A DNA stretch of 64,000 nucleotides from Symsagittifera roscoffensis. Lineage: Eukaryota > Xenacoelomorpha > Acoela > Convolutidae. Under the pieces are notes generated by a model. That model had not been told where the DNA came from. It searched no databases and saw nothing but the letters and a program-made list of their open reading frames with translations. The position numbers and the translations under genes were made by a program. The stretch covers positions 40,508,379 to 40,572,378 of the forward strand of contig NC_087067.1 of NCBI RefSeq assembly GCF_963678635.1, in the 5' to 3' direction. Every line of letters begins with the position of its first letter. Position 1 is the stretch's first letter. Positions 41,101 to 52,655 of the stretch are shown piece after piece.

Positions 41101-42456
41101 GTCAATTAAAAAATGGCATGATCGAGAACCGAACCTTTGATCACCTGTTTATTTTGTTGTAGGTCGAGATTGAGAAGATGGACTTCCACCACTACCTACC
41201 CCTGTTCTTCGACGGACTGAAAGAGAGACAGTTCCCCTACAATTTCTTCGCCAGACAGGGCATCCATGACATGCTGGAACACGGGGGCAACCGGATATTG
41301 CCAGTGGTGCCACAGCTTATCATACCCATTAAGGGTCAGCTATTCAGCTAGTTAAAAACAAAACGAATTAAATGTTTCAACAAAAAACTTAAATAGCTAG
41401 GAAAAAAAACATTTTTTGCACTTTTTAGGCAAAGAAATTTTTCTTCAAAGAACTTCACAAAGAATCGAGTTTTTTTGACACGTGAAAACTTTTAATATGG
41501 CAAAACTTTCGGTTATAAAAACTTTTAAGAATCACAAACAGTTTTTCTTATCCTTTTTGATGTGTTCAGAGGCTCTTGAGACGCGTGACCACCAGATCAT
41601 GTGTACGACTCTGAAGATCTTGCAGCACCTGATAGTGAGCGGGGAGATGGTGGGGGAAGCACTGGTACCCTACTACAGACAACTCCTCCCCATCCTCAGA
41701 CAGTTCAAACAGCATAACAGTACGTCTAGCACTATCTCGATTCCAAGTTCAAAATAGAATTCTATATTTAAGATGATTCATATACAAGGGAAAATAGCAG
41801 TATACGTGCTTTTCAGCGCTTTAAAGCGAAGCGATGTTATGCACCTGGTTAAGAACTACGTGCAAGGTTTTTAGTGATTTTTCTGGGCTGCGTAATAAAG
41901 CCTCACCCATAAACAACAAGCACGGATCATGTTTCAATTGTTGGTGCAAGGGAATAATCTAATTAGCCGAAACATTAAGATGCTGAATATTCAAAATCTT
42001 TCACGCTCTTCAAAATTATTATAATCAAGGAAAAGTTTTTGAAATTTTGGATTTATTTGAATTTTATTGGCAAGATTAGCCATAGCCTTTTCAAGTTCAA
42101 TTACTTCATCGGCCCAGAAACTTAGCCATAAAAATGGCATGTAGTTCTTACCAAGGGGTTCAAACAACAGCGGTTCTCTGCGAGGAGCTCATTAGCTTTG
42201 AAAGTTGGTCGTTTCGTTTTTGGTCTCGTATGTTGATCATAATATAGTTTAATCCAAAAATGTTGCAAAAAGACTTTGTCGTTTTGTTTGTGCAGAGAAC
42301 CTAGGGGACAAGATAGACTACAGTCAGCAGAAGAGGGAAAATTTGGGAGACCTCATTGAGGAGACACTGCAGGGATTCGAACTGCACGGGGGAGAGGACG
42401 CTTTCATCAACATCAAGTACATGGTCCCCACCTACGAGAGCTACATGCTCAACTAA
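38182..42456 (+). CDS. PACRG: PACRG (parkin co-regulated gene protein), five recognised coding exons
   Basis: Exons: 38182-38360, 40760-40897, 41163-41334, 41570-41719, 42296-42456 (stop TAA 42454-42456); all junction phases agree. The product is about 246 residues from the in-frame ATG at 38241, or longer if an upstream exon supplies the start, since the frame is open from the 38182 acceptor. Diagnostic PACRG sequence: [91 protein letters not shown] and C-terminal [15 protein letters not shown] is an armadillo-like inner-junction protein linking A- and B-tubules of ciliary doublets. The N-terminal 60 residues are lysine-rich and divergent. Exons use G/C-ending codons in sharp contrast to the AT-rich introns. 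Three of four donors are GTCAG(T/C). Intron 1 (38361-40759) is full of MITEs and an R repeat. Confidence 0.95.
38522..38712. mobile_element. MITE copy G1 inserted in MITE G2, 8-bp duplication
   Basis: 191 bp from GGCTCTTTTTCC to GGAAAAAGAGCC, flanked by TCATAATG at 38514-38521 and 38713-38720. The duplicated octamer is part of the host MITE's own sequence, so this is a clean MITE-in-MITE event. Confidence 0.85.
38747..39284 (+). repeat. Dispersed hairpin-bearing repeat, family R, copy 4
   Basis: 538 bp from TTATTGTTCCGACTTTCG to GAGCAGTCTTGTT, inside MITE G2 in PACRG intron 1. Hairpins CTTTCG-ATA-CGAAAG and CAGGGC-TTT-GCCCTG are intact. Its position inside another element fixes its ends and shows that it moves as a unit. 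Confidence 0.85.
39408..39649. mobile_element. MITE copy D (GGCTCTTTTCC family)
   Basis: 242 bp from GGCTCTTTTCCAATTTCCC to TTGGAAAAAAGCC in PACRG intron 1. The interior differs from copies A and B but resembles the start of copy C (CGTAAAATTxCAAAC), so it is a second subfamily sharing the termini. Confidence 0.65.
39664..39890. mobile_element. MITE copy E (GGCTCTTTTCC family)
   Basis: 227 bp from GGCTCTTTTCCACTCCC to GGGAGTTGAAAAGAGCC in PACRG intron 1, oriented like copy B. Target duplication no longer visible. Confidence 0.7.
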
Positions 42457-43312
42457 CAACACAACTACAACACCCCCCACCCGCATCCCTCCCTACTCCA
42501 GCTACAACGAACTGTCCAAAAACTTAACGTCTATTCCATCTTTATTCCATCTTTAAAACACTTGTCCGAATTTCAGTCAAAATTACTCGCGAAAACCCGA
42601 AAGAATGACCAGCGACCAGTGTTGCCAAAAAACACCAAAGCGGCATGCTCTCAATTGTTTTTATTCTGGTCCAAATTTCCTATAGTTAAAAGTTAAAATC
42701 TAGTCAAATTCTAATTCGCTTTTAGTGTTATTTTATTGAACTCCTGGAAGCGTTACTTTAGTTGATGAGATATTTTTCTAAACAGTGATGTGATTAATTG
42801 TTCTCATTTGCTATTTGCTCGTACAATCTGCAATAGATTATTTGGTTGAAATTTATGTTGTGCGGACCGGTGAAAATAATGAATTAGGCTATTTAACTGT
42901 TTGTAGCAGTTTTTTTGACATTTTTAAGCAAAACACCGAAACCATGGTTTAAATTTGGATTACTGGTAAAAATTTGAGACATTTTCCATCTCAAGGTACG
43001 AATATCTTCAATTTATTATTTTGTTCTTTGGGAACTCCATGGATTGAAGATTTTTTTTCCCCGAGTAACTTTTTTCAAGGATACGAAAATGCTTAAGAAG
43101 AATTCTTTTTTATAAATTACCTAGGGTATTGCAAAATGGTGAAATTCTTCATTTTTTGTTATTCAGACACCTTGTCTAAAACATTTTTGTTTTGATCAAA
43201 TTTGGTATTTCACAAATTCAGCAGTTTCAGCTAAGGCAAACTAAAATTTTTTAAAACAGTGTTAATTGCGAATCAAAAACGAAGCAATAGTATAAGTGGA
43301 ACTGGTAAGAAA
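42457..43312. other. 3' flank of PACRG
   Basis: Presumed PACRG 3' UTR followed by AT-rich intergenic DNA. No canonical AATAAA close to the stop was seen and there is no other gene. Confidence 0.4.
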
Positions 43313-43488
43313 CGCTCTTTTCCACTTTCCCCCCACATTTCAAATCTTCCATTTTTTCATTTTTCTTACGTATTATTATGGCTGAACGCGTGATGTTAGG
43401 AAGTAAGGTATGAAAAACAAGTGTGTTCACAATAGTTAGTTTGTTTAGTTCGTTAGTTTGTTCCATGCGAAATTTCATTACATGGTAA
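43313..43488. mobile_element. MITE copy F, interrupted by the large gypsy element
   Basis: Starts CGCTCTTTTCCACTTTCCCC and follows copy A's interior (GCGTGATGTTA, then GAAATTTCATTAC) until the LTR begins at 43489. The right-hand remainder should lie beyond 58954 but is lost in the assembly gap. Confidence 0.7.
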
Positions 43489-43898
43489 TGGAACCTGATC
43501 TAAACTATATTTTATGATTGGATAAATTAGATATTTTACCACTGTAAAGTATTTAATATTAACCAATCATGATCCATCTAACTAACAACCCACTTATTTG
43601 TAAGTGCTGAAATTACTTGTAATTTCAGCACCAAAGAGATTTGAATTTAACTTAGAAATTAGTTGTCTCTCCAAGAGAACTTCAACAGCCGCAACAAACC
43701 AGTATACCCTAGATCTATTGAGCCTAGCAGAGACTAGTTAAACACCCTGAGACTAGAAAGTATAAGAGTAAGATTAGGATCGGTATTAGACTAAGAAGTT
43801 GCACGAATCTATCCGGCCGAAAATAAGATAGCGTGACGAGCAGACGGTGTACCCTATCCGAAATTACTCTATGAGTTAACCACATCGGTCATAACTCA
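43489..43898 (+). repeat. 5' LTR, element copy 1
   Basis: 410 bp, TGGAACC..ATAACTCA. It contains a perfect 12-bp-stem hairpin with a CTTG loop at 43604-43631, conserved in all three LTRs of the family in this window. Confidence 0.92.
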
Positions 43899-43900
43899 TC

Positions 43901-43915
43901 TGGTGCGACCATAAG
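43901..43915 (+). other. Primer binding site, element copy 1
   Basis: TGGTGCGACCATAAG starts two bases after the LTR and is conserved in copy 2 (59640). TGG at this spot matches a tRNA CCA end; the tRNA is not identified. Confidence 0.6.
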
Positions 43916-44447
43916 TCTCGAATAAGACCTTAATAGCTTAGAACTAACCAAAAATAGATTAGAATTTAGACAAAACATTTTCAAAATGTTATACGATAAT
44001 AATTTAATTGAAATGTCTCTACGACTCAATAGATCAGAGCCGATATTCCGAACGATAATAGAACTACCCGGAATTGGAAGAAGACCTCGGACAAGAGACG
44101 ACATACGACAAAGTAGAAACTTACCATTTAGTTTTATGATTGTACGGCAAAAGCCAACATAAACTTTTGTATTTAGAATCTTATTAGCAATGAATTTAGA
44201 TTTTCATTTTCAATTTAGATTCTTAATTTCTGCAGTATTATATAAAACATATTTGAAAAATATTTATTAAAAAAAAAAATTAGTAGCATGACAATAAATT
44301 GTTTATATGAATAAATCATCCTGTTGTTCCAGCTTCATCACCTAAAAATAACAGCAATCATAAATCAACTAATATCATCAAAAACTAAAACTTTTTATCA
44401 AATAAATTTAAATTATTTCAAATTTAATTTTATTTGATCATAAACCA

Positions 44448-44590
44448 GATCATCATGGCTTTCCTTGGATCTAAATTAATTTTCTATCTTATAAATTTTA
44501 AATTCTGATCATCAAGGTTTTCCTTGGATCTAAATTAATTTTCTATCTTAAAAAATTTAAATTCTGATCATCAAGGCTTATCCTTGGATC
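44448..44590 (+). repeat. 59-bp tandem repeats with hairpins in the leader
   Basis: Units start at 44448, 44507 and 44566, each opening with GATCATCAAGG..CCTTGGATC, an inverted repeat, then an AT-rich spacer. Copy 1 has three hairpins and copy 2 has two (about 60285-60370). A further small hairpin, AGAACAATTTTGTTCT, follows in both copies. An RNA-level role such as packaging or dimerisation is only a guess. Confidence 0.7.
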
Positions 44591-45106
44591 AAAAAGAACA
44601 ATTTTGTTCTCCCCCACCCACTTATCAAGTGTCTAACGACCTCAAACGTCGATTCACTATCCAACCCCTCCAAAAGACCCAAGATTAATAGAAATTTTTA
44701 AATAAAACTAACCATCCAAATTAAGATAAACAGTGAAGAACTCCGGTTACTCATCCTTCACTTGAACCCTCCTCTTACCAGACCCAGGATAGATCTTAGA
44801 CTTAGTAAGTTTAAAATAGTATCTAACGAACTACTTGCGTTCTAATTATACCTGAACCTTGTGGATCGATTTACTATTCTCCAACCCTTGAACACAATCA
44901 CTACCCCTAAGTAAGATTAAGTAAGTTAACACCTTAGCTTAGACTAGCCACGAGAAAGTAAAAAATCTTTCTTCGGAATCGATATACTTTTCTCTCCAAC
45001 CCTAAATAAAAAGACCCAGGTTAAGCTAACCAAAAAATTGTAAGGACTAACAGTCTAAGAAAATAGAAATACCTAACAACTTTTTGCATCCCTCATCCTA
45101 AACCTT

Positions 45107-45568
45107 ATGTCATTCAAAAATCTAGGAAATAAACAAACAATCGTTTTACACAACTGTGAAATAGATAACAAAAAATACGATCTTGTCATCACACCTCATA
45201 CACAAACAGTTGGATACATTAGAACAAAACGACAAACAATAAAAAGAAAAATTATAAACAAACAAAGACAAATCACACGAATAAGATTTTCAAAAAATAG
45301 AAACGCATTTTCAGAATCAGAAGCCAGCAATTTAGATGAATTCTACAAATTAAAAGAATCAATTGATGAAAATTGTCCAATTCACGATCAATTATATTTT
45401 TCCGATTCAGAAACAACTTCAAACTCATCAAAAAGAAGAAAAAGAAGAATAAAAAAGCAATACGAACACAAACCAGTACACTTGTATAATTGGAATCAAC
45501 CAATTAGACACATCGATAGCTATATATTAACAGTCATCAAACGAAAAAATGAGCCACACTCCAAGTGA
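45107..45568 (+). CDS. ORF0: basic protein upstream of and overlapping gag
   Basis: 153 codons, ending 20 nt inside gag in a different frame. No known domain recognised. It has arginine/lysine-rich stretches (KRQTIKRKIINKQRQ and KRRKRRIKKQ), the second resembling a nuclear localisation signal, with an acidic/serine segment between (YFSDSETTSNSS). The equivalent in copy 2 (60884-61344) differs from it largely at synonymous sites in the second half, suggesting past selection on the protein, though copy 2 has a 1-nt loss. By position and charge it could be an RNA-binding accessory protein; that is inference. Confidence 0.65.
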   Translation: MSFKNLGNKQTIVLHNCEIDNKKYDLVITPHTQTVGYIRTKRQTIKRKIINKQRQITRIRFSKNRNAFSESEASNLDEFYKLKESIDENCPIHDQLYFSDSETTSNSSKRRKRRIKKQYEHKPVHLYNWNQPIRHIDSYILTVIKRKNEPHSK

Positions 45569-48500
45569 CGATAGTCCAGATGACGAAGAGATTTACCCCT
45601 TCCTCATAGATGCACCCGATAATAGAGGGCAGCATGATTTTTGCAAGAATTTACTCGTAAATTTATTTGAACCCGGAATCAGTCCATGCAAAGCAGAATT
45701 CCCAGATGTAAAAATCAAAAGAGAAATTATTGAACATTATTTGAAAGACATATGTAACTTAACACAACAATATGGAATCTACACCATAGAATTCAGCACA
45801 CCAAATACGAATCATCGTAAATATGTAATTCAAACAGATGATCTTGAATTAGAAATTTCAAAAGTATTTCTAGAATATATCCAAAGCATACAATATCATA
45901 ATTCACAAAGAGCAAACTTTATATTCACTAATGAAGTTTTTGCAATATTATATACCTATATCTCTATATTAGAAAAAACAGAATTTCAAAGTATCTCACC
46001 AAATGAAACATCCAAACATACTAAAGTACGACAAGAAATCACATTATTTTCAACTTTTCTACATATAATCAAAGAAAATTTCACTAAAGACGATGTTTCA
46101 CAACACACAAAACATGACTTACAAAAATTTTTGGCATGGTTTATAAAAGATTATTTCACACATAATTTAGACTTAATTTCACAAGCAAAAAAAAATTTCA
46201 TACCTCAAAATTCAAATGATGACACTGCCATTACAGAACAATCAGATTACGTTTGGGACCCTGAATGGTCTCATCCTACACTTATAAATATCCCACAATC
46301 CATCTCAAGTCAAGCAATAAGTACAATATCTTATCACAGAGATTATGTAAAATTAATACCACTAACCATTGATGCAACACCATTAAACTACAATACATTT
46401 TTAGCTGACACACGAAATAACAGTTTAAATTCGACCGTCATACACAATGAAAACCTTAAAGGAACTAGAAGTCTTACACAACAAGATATTCAAACACCAT
46501 CACACTTCATAAATGAAGAAATTGTCCAAACAACAACAACTACACAACAAAGTATTTCACCAATACACCCAAATTTAACAACACCAAAAAATACAAATAC
46601 TTCACTGACACAAGTAACCTTACAATTAACCGTTAAACCTTCGGTTGCTCCAAAATATTCACATATGGATTATCAAACATATAGACCCATGACAGCACCG
46701 TCAAAAAAACAAAAATCATTCACAAGAAACACCTTCGCAGAACATAATTATAATTATGCTCACAAACAAAGAACAAATCAACCCCCACGAAAAAATAATA
46801 ATCATGTATGTTCTCACTATTGGGATAACTCAATGACAACAACCAACTCAGTAAAATTTCGAACTAATTCACATCCTCCACAGGATCATAGTGAAAATTA
46901 CCCATTCTTAAACAAAAATAAAAATAAAAAGCAAGCACCTCATCATACGGATTATTTATCATCTGATGATGATTATTTACAACCAGACATTTTTGCACCA
47001 TATACCCAAGAATATCGCACACAAGGATCGCGACGACCTCATACATATAATAGTATTTTTTTCTCCAAACCCAACAGATACACGAAATCAAAAACCAATA
47101 CATATGCCAAATCCAACTAATACACAATCTTTTCAACCGATTCAACCACAAAATTCAATGACTATGCACTCATATCAACCAACTCAAATGCAAAACGAAA
47201 TACCGCTTCCATATTACCTTCAGCAACACGAAATAACAAAAATTCAACTTTCAAATTTTTCGCAAATGCCAAATGCCGTAGAATCACTACAGATGACAAT
47301 GAATCCATACCTCATGGGTGGATCATCAATAACATCTAATAAACCACTAATGGTATTTACAGGAACAGATCCTGATTATTCTGTAGAAGATTATTTAAAT
47401 GCAGTAACAGCAAATTTAATTTTCAATATAGTACCTGAACCAATTAATACGCCACTACATCAAAACTGGATACATAGACGCACAGCATTGATATAAACAA
47501 TCTTAGATGGCGCAGCTCAAAAATGTTTTTCAGTATTACCTATCGAAATAAAATCAGATTGGAAAAGATTTACACAAGAATTTTCAAAAATGTTTGACTC
47601 CGAAAGAAATAAACAACACCAAAGAGTTTTATGTAATGAAATTCGCAGATTACCAAATTAAACCATCAAACAATTAGCAGTACGTATCGAAACACTAGTT
47701 CGAAAAGCATATTCACTCAATACACATGACTATAAAAACACAAAAATGACAGAAATTTTAATGATGACCTTAACACCTCAATTAAGTAAAATAGCAATAA
47801 AAAAGAGAGCATCTCATCCTTCCTCAATTCGAGAGCCAGATCTAGATTTTCGAAAACTAGTAGATAAACAAGAGCAAGCTGAAATCACAATGAAACTTGA
47901 AGAAACAGAACATCTAAAACTACAATATGTTAATCGAATTGAAACAAACACTACACATATAAATTACATACAGGAATCAGATACAGACCTAGTTGAAAAA
48001 ATCACTGAAATACTAAATATTTATGAAAAACATCCAAATTTTAAAGGCAAACCATCTTTCAAAAAATGGTGTAATTATTGCCGACGATACGGACACAGTA
48101 TTTCCGAATGTAGACAAAAACAACAAGATAATCAGAATAAACCTCAAAAGCATAAAGAACCAAATAAATCGTTCCATCAATATATGAAAAAAGATCAAAA
48201 TCTACCAAACAAAAATATATATAGTAACAACAGTTCAGGAAAACCACTTCCGAACAACACCAATTACACAAGGAATCAATCACCATATAACTCAAGTTAT
48301 AGAGGAAGATCACCAGAACGAAGAAGTACACAAAATTCATCACAAAATAATTATAATCGATCAAATAGTAGAAATAACTATTCGAGATCAAATTCCAATG
48401 CAACACAATTTGTTTCTAGATCCAGTTCCCAATCAAACCCAAGAAATAAACACTATTCCAATAATCAATCACGAAACTCATCATACAACAGAAATAGAAA

Positions 48501-48675
48501 CTATTCACATAATCGAAATAGAAGTTATTCGAACAATCGAAATCAGAATTACCCGAACAATCGATCAAGAAATAACTCGTCTAATAGATCAAACTATCAC
48601 AGATCAAATGACAATTATCAAAACAGATCACGGAACAATTCACAAAATCGAAATTCAAGTTATAATAATCAATAA
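45549..48675 (+). pseudogene. gag: gag of element copy 1, broken
   Basis: Starts at the ATG at 45549. The first 523 codons (to 47120) cover an N-terminal region and a Thr/Gln-rich linker. A frameshift at a T run near 47050 moves coding to another frame, which holds the capsid-like part (VEDYLNAVTANLIFN, LPIEIKSDWKRF, RIETLVRKAYS), interrupted by TAA at 47494-47496 and at 47659-47661. From 47746 the frame carries a CCHC knuckle (CNYCRRYGHSISEC, ~48070-48112) and then a long Arg/Ser/Asn/Tyr repeat tail. TAA at 48673-48675 ends it where copy 2 reads through into pol. Confidence 0.85.
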
Positions 48676-49697
48676 AGAAATTATTCCCAGTCACCACATA
48701 GGAATAATAACCATTATAATAATTCTAAATACCGATATAGAAGTAGTACACCAAAAAACCAAAGACAAATTAATCAAGTACAGACAAATGAAGAAACAAC
48801 ATCAGACCCCCCAGGTATTGATGACACAGGAAGTAACGAACTACAACTAAATCAAATAAACTGTGGATCATCAGATACAGAAAGTGATACAGAAAATACT
48901 ATCTCCGTAAATATGATAACAGTCGAAAATGACTATGAACCTATCATATATGAACAACTTTTTACATCACATATATACGAAAATCAATTGGAACTCCTTC
49001 ACAATTATTACATTGAACCATCGATACTACACAAACTACACAAGAAGTAAACGAAATTAACACAGTAATTAAACCCGATGAAAAAGACAAAACAAAATGC
49101 TGAAACACAAATCATATTTATCAAAATATACAAAAAGAACAACCCAATGAAAAAATTTGGACAATACCATTTCTCTTAGAAAGTCCAAGAAACAAAGAAT
49201 TTCAACCACCAGATCTTGAAATTGATTTTTTAATTGATTCGGGAGCAGAATCAAACATAATTAATATTCCCACATGGAATGAAATCAAAACATTACATCC
49301 AAAATTAACGCCTCTTGCAACCTCTAGTAAACTAGCAACAGCACAAGGATCAACATTAGTAAATTATGGAAAAATCCAATTATTCCTTCTCCCCACAAGA
49401 ACAATGGAGCAAAATAAAATTCTAAACAAACCATTTAAACAGACATTTCATATTACTGATATTAAACACAATATCATTGGCATACCATTTATATCAAAAT
49501 ATATACCAACAATCAACATCTTAAATAGTAAAATACTGATCAAAGATAAGCACACAAAAACAAAAAATACAGCTCTAACATTTTTTCAAAGATTAAATAA
49601 ACAACCACCATTCTTCTCAAAATTTTATCCAATTTATAACCAACAACGGAAACACCTGAAACCACTATCAGGAAATATATATATAATTTTTCAATAA
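48676..49697 (+). pseudogene. pol: Protease region of pol, element copy 1, broken
   Basis: Continuation of gag-pol. The segment after 48676 is open until a 1-nt loss near 49018, followed by stops. In the frame of 49404-49697 and upstream, a retropepsin is visible with LIDSGAESNII near 49215-49260 and a later IIGIPFIS. A 2-nt gain in a TA run near 49680 shifts the frame again before RT. Copy 2 is intact over the same interval. Confidence 0.8.
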
Positions 49698-49744
49698 AAC
49701 AAGTTCACCAGTATGATAAAAGTCAAAATAAACAACAACTTTTT

Positions 49745-51903
49745 ATGTCAGACTCTGAATTTAAACCTATTCACAAGTTTTTCAAAATCACGATTTCATC
49801 TATAAAATATTCGAAAAACAGGAATTCTGACATCATTTCGTTACACGTGTATAACAATACACCGTATCAAGTAACCTTACCCTTAGGACTTTTAGGATAT
49901 TGCCAAACAAACGGTACAATCTTACCCATACATGAATTAGCCTACCGCGTAAATAATATACTCCAATTACTAGATATTTGCCAATCCACAATTCTTAACG
50001 AAGAATTATCCATAAATAACATAATAAGCAATGAAAAGAGAAACACAGATTATTTCACAAAAACACCATATTTTAAACCAACATTCAATATAACAAATTA
50101 CACAAAAGATCAGCAACAATTTTTAACAATGTTTAATTTTGAACACTCACAAATTACACAAATCGAATTTGACAAACTAGCAAAACAACTATTAAAATAT
50201 TCAACAGTCTACGCAACATCAAAATTTGATGTTGGGAAAATCAGTTCATCACTACATCTCCCGTTAAAACCTGACGCAGTTTTCAAAAAACAAAGAGCTA
50301 GTAAAGTACCAATTCATTTACATGACAAAGTAAATAGATTACTTGATATTTTAGAACAATACAAAATTATCTCACCAGTAAATAAAGAAGAACAACCAAA
50401 AGGTAACACATTTATTAACCCTGTTATCATTCTAGCAAAAGGAGAATCATTAAAAATAGTTTTAGGCGCTAGATACCTCAATTCACTAATTGACGAATCA
50501 AAATGCAATTGGCCTATTGAACCAATACAAATATCTTAACAAAAATAAACGGAAAATACTTCACAACCGCAGATATGAATAGTGCATACAATCAAATGCC
50601 ATTAGATGAACAATCACGACGTTTAACACAATTTGTTATTGGAAATCAACAATATGAATTTAACCGCCTATTCTATGGAATTTCCATAGGACCAGCAGCA
50701 TTTTCAGCTTTTATGAGCAAAATTTTTAGACCACTAATACTCAAGAAAAACGCAATCACCTATTTAGATGATGTTTTTATGCAATCGCAGACAAAAGAGG
50801 AAATGTTTACAGTTTTAGAACACTATCATAAAATACTTCAGAATGAAAATCTGAAGGCCGCCCCCAATAAATCCTACTTCTTTTTAACACGAGTTAAATT
50901 TTTAGGACATAGTATAGAAAGAAACACAATCACTCCATTAATATCACGCATTGATGCTATTCAAAAACTTCAACCACCGACAAACAAAAAGGAAATCCAA
51001 GAATTCCTTGGAATGTTAAATTTCTTAAGCAAGTACGTTTATAAAATGCAATTATATTTAAGACCAATCTATAATATCCTCAGACAACAAAATAATTTTG
51101 AATGGACCACTGAACATCCAACACAATTTGAGGAAATTAAAAAACTTTTAACTGAACAAATTTCAAACACAATCCCAGATCCAAATCAACCATTCTATGC
51201 AATGTGCGATGCTTCAAATTTTGGCATCGGCGCAGCATTACTACAATCACATAGTGGTACAAATAAAATGAACCTTATATCAGCAAATTCCCGATTATTC
51301 ACACAAGCAGAGCTACGACTCTCAACTCTAATGAGAGAATGTACAGCTATAATTTATACACTTACAGAATATGAATTTCTGATACTTGGATCAAAACATC
51401 CAACAGTTCTATTCACAGATCATAAACCAATCATTTTTCTCTTTACAAAACAGTCAAATCCCAATCACCGAGTTTATAGATTTCAATTAATTCTAATGAA
51501 ATTTCCAAACTTGCATATAGTTTGGACAGCAGGAAAGAATCTTGCACTACCAGATACATTAAGTCGAAATACACCACCTGAATTACTTACACGAAAAACT
51601 ACAATTGAAATACCAAAGAATATAAAACTTTACCTTGCAAAAAACGAAACATCACCCCGACTAGAATGCAAATATGCAGTAAAAACTGACATTGACCAAT
51701 CACAAATAAATAACCTACAACATTTTCCACTTTACTTAGATTGCCAAAATAATCACCACGAAGTTGATCTACTAGGAACATCAACTTTCAAACCAATTCC
51801 ATACTCACAATGGATAAAAAATAACACCCAACAAAAAAGAATAAAACACCACTCGCATAAAAAAGACTTTTTTCCGTTAATCGAAAAAAAAAAATTTAAC
51901 TGA
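49745..51903 (+). pseudogene. pol: Reverse transcriptase-RNase H, element copy 1, one internal frameshift
   Basis: 49745-50539 holds the RT N-terminus (VPIHLHDKVNRLLDILEQ, FINPVIILAKG). A 1-nt loss near 50530 shifts to 50575-51903, which has TTADMNSAYNQMPL, LFYGISIGPAAFSAFM, catalytic YLDD, the LGMLNFLSKYV connection, RNase H (AMCDASNFGIGAAL, RECTAIIYTL, TDHKPI) and the closing LALPDTLSR. These are standard Ty3/gypsy RT-RNase H motifs. The ORF ends at an A-run frameshift near 51890; pol sequence continues in another frame to ~52185. Confidence 0.9.
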
Positions 51904-52655
51904 TAAAATAAATTTATCAGGACCACAAACAAAAGATTCAAAATACACAATAAATCAAGTTTTTAACCTCCATGACCCACTTGACACAATTCCCCTATCT
52001 AAATTAGAAATTGAAAATATTTTTCTCCCTCCAACAGATAAAATTACACTTGAACTCTTGAAACAATATCAAAATCTTGACCCAGTAATTAGACAACTAA
52101 AATCATGGCACCAATACAAAACTAAGCCCGTAAAAGCAGATACCACAATTTTAGGAAAAAAAACACTCCTCCGATATTTCCGTTAGATATCGAGAACAAT
52201 CAAAAACAAATCTCCCTTTAAGATTAGATTGGAACACCTTCACAGCACCCCCACCATTGTTTGGACAACATCTAGAAAGTAACCGACTCCACAAATGGGC
52301 ACTCCATAGACTACAATATAGACAAGACATCCACGAAGACATTCGTGACCATAACATCCAAATTTTCCAACAAAATAGCCTACAATTAAAATTTGAAATC
52401 TTGGTTAAACTCAACAACATTGTTCAACATCCTTACCCATTAGACCCATCTAATATAACAGCTCAATCTCTACCAGCACCATTTATAACAACTGAAGTAA
52501 TATATAAATACGACAGATATACCAAAACGACACATGTATATTCTAAAAATATTGATACTTCAACAAATCTTTTTTTCAATATTTTCCGACCAAAACACAA
52601 ATCCTTCTCCCCGCACAGGACCCCAGGATTTATTAGTAACACACTACGATTGTGA
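51904..52655 (+). pseudogene. pol: Pol 3' remnant; integrase zinc finger and catalytic core missing
   Basis: 51904-52185 is open in a shifted frame and reads like the segment between RNase H and integrase (LKQYQNLDPVIRQLKSWHQ). The text then changes abruptly to an open segment ending at 52655 (RLQYRQDIHEDIRDHN), typical of the region C-terminal to an integrase core. No HHCC finger and no D,D-35-E core lie anywhere between, so an internal deletion at ~52185 removed them. The last 120 nt overlap the start of env. Confidence 0.7.

Noticed and set aside
43889-44104. 71-codon antisense frame in the leader, present again at 59628-59843
   Set aside because: Present in both copies because the DNA is homologous. 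Differences between copies do not favour synonymous sites, and it has no promoter or domain.
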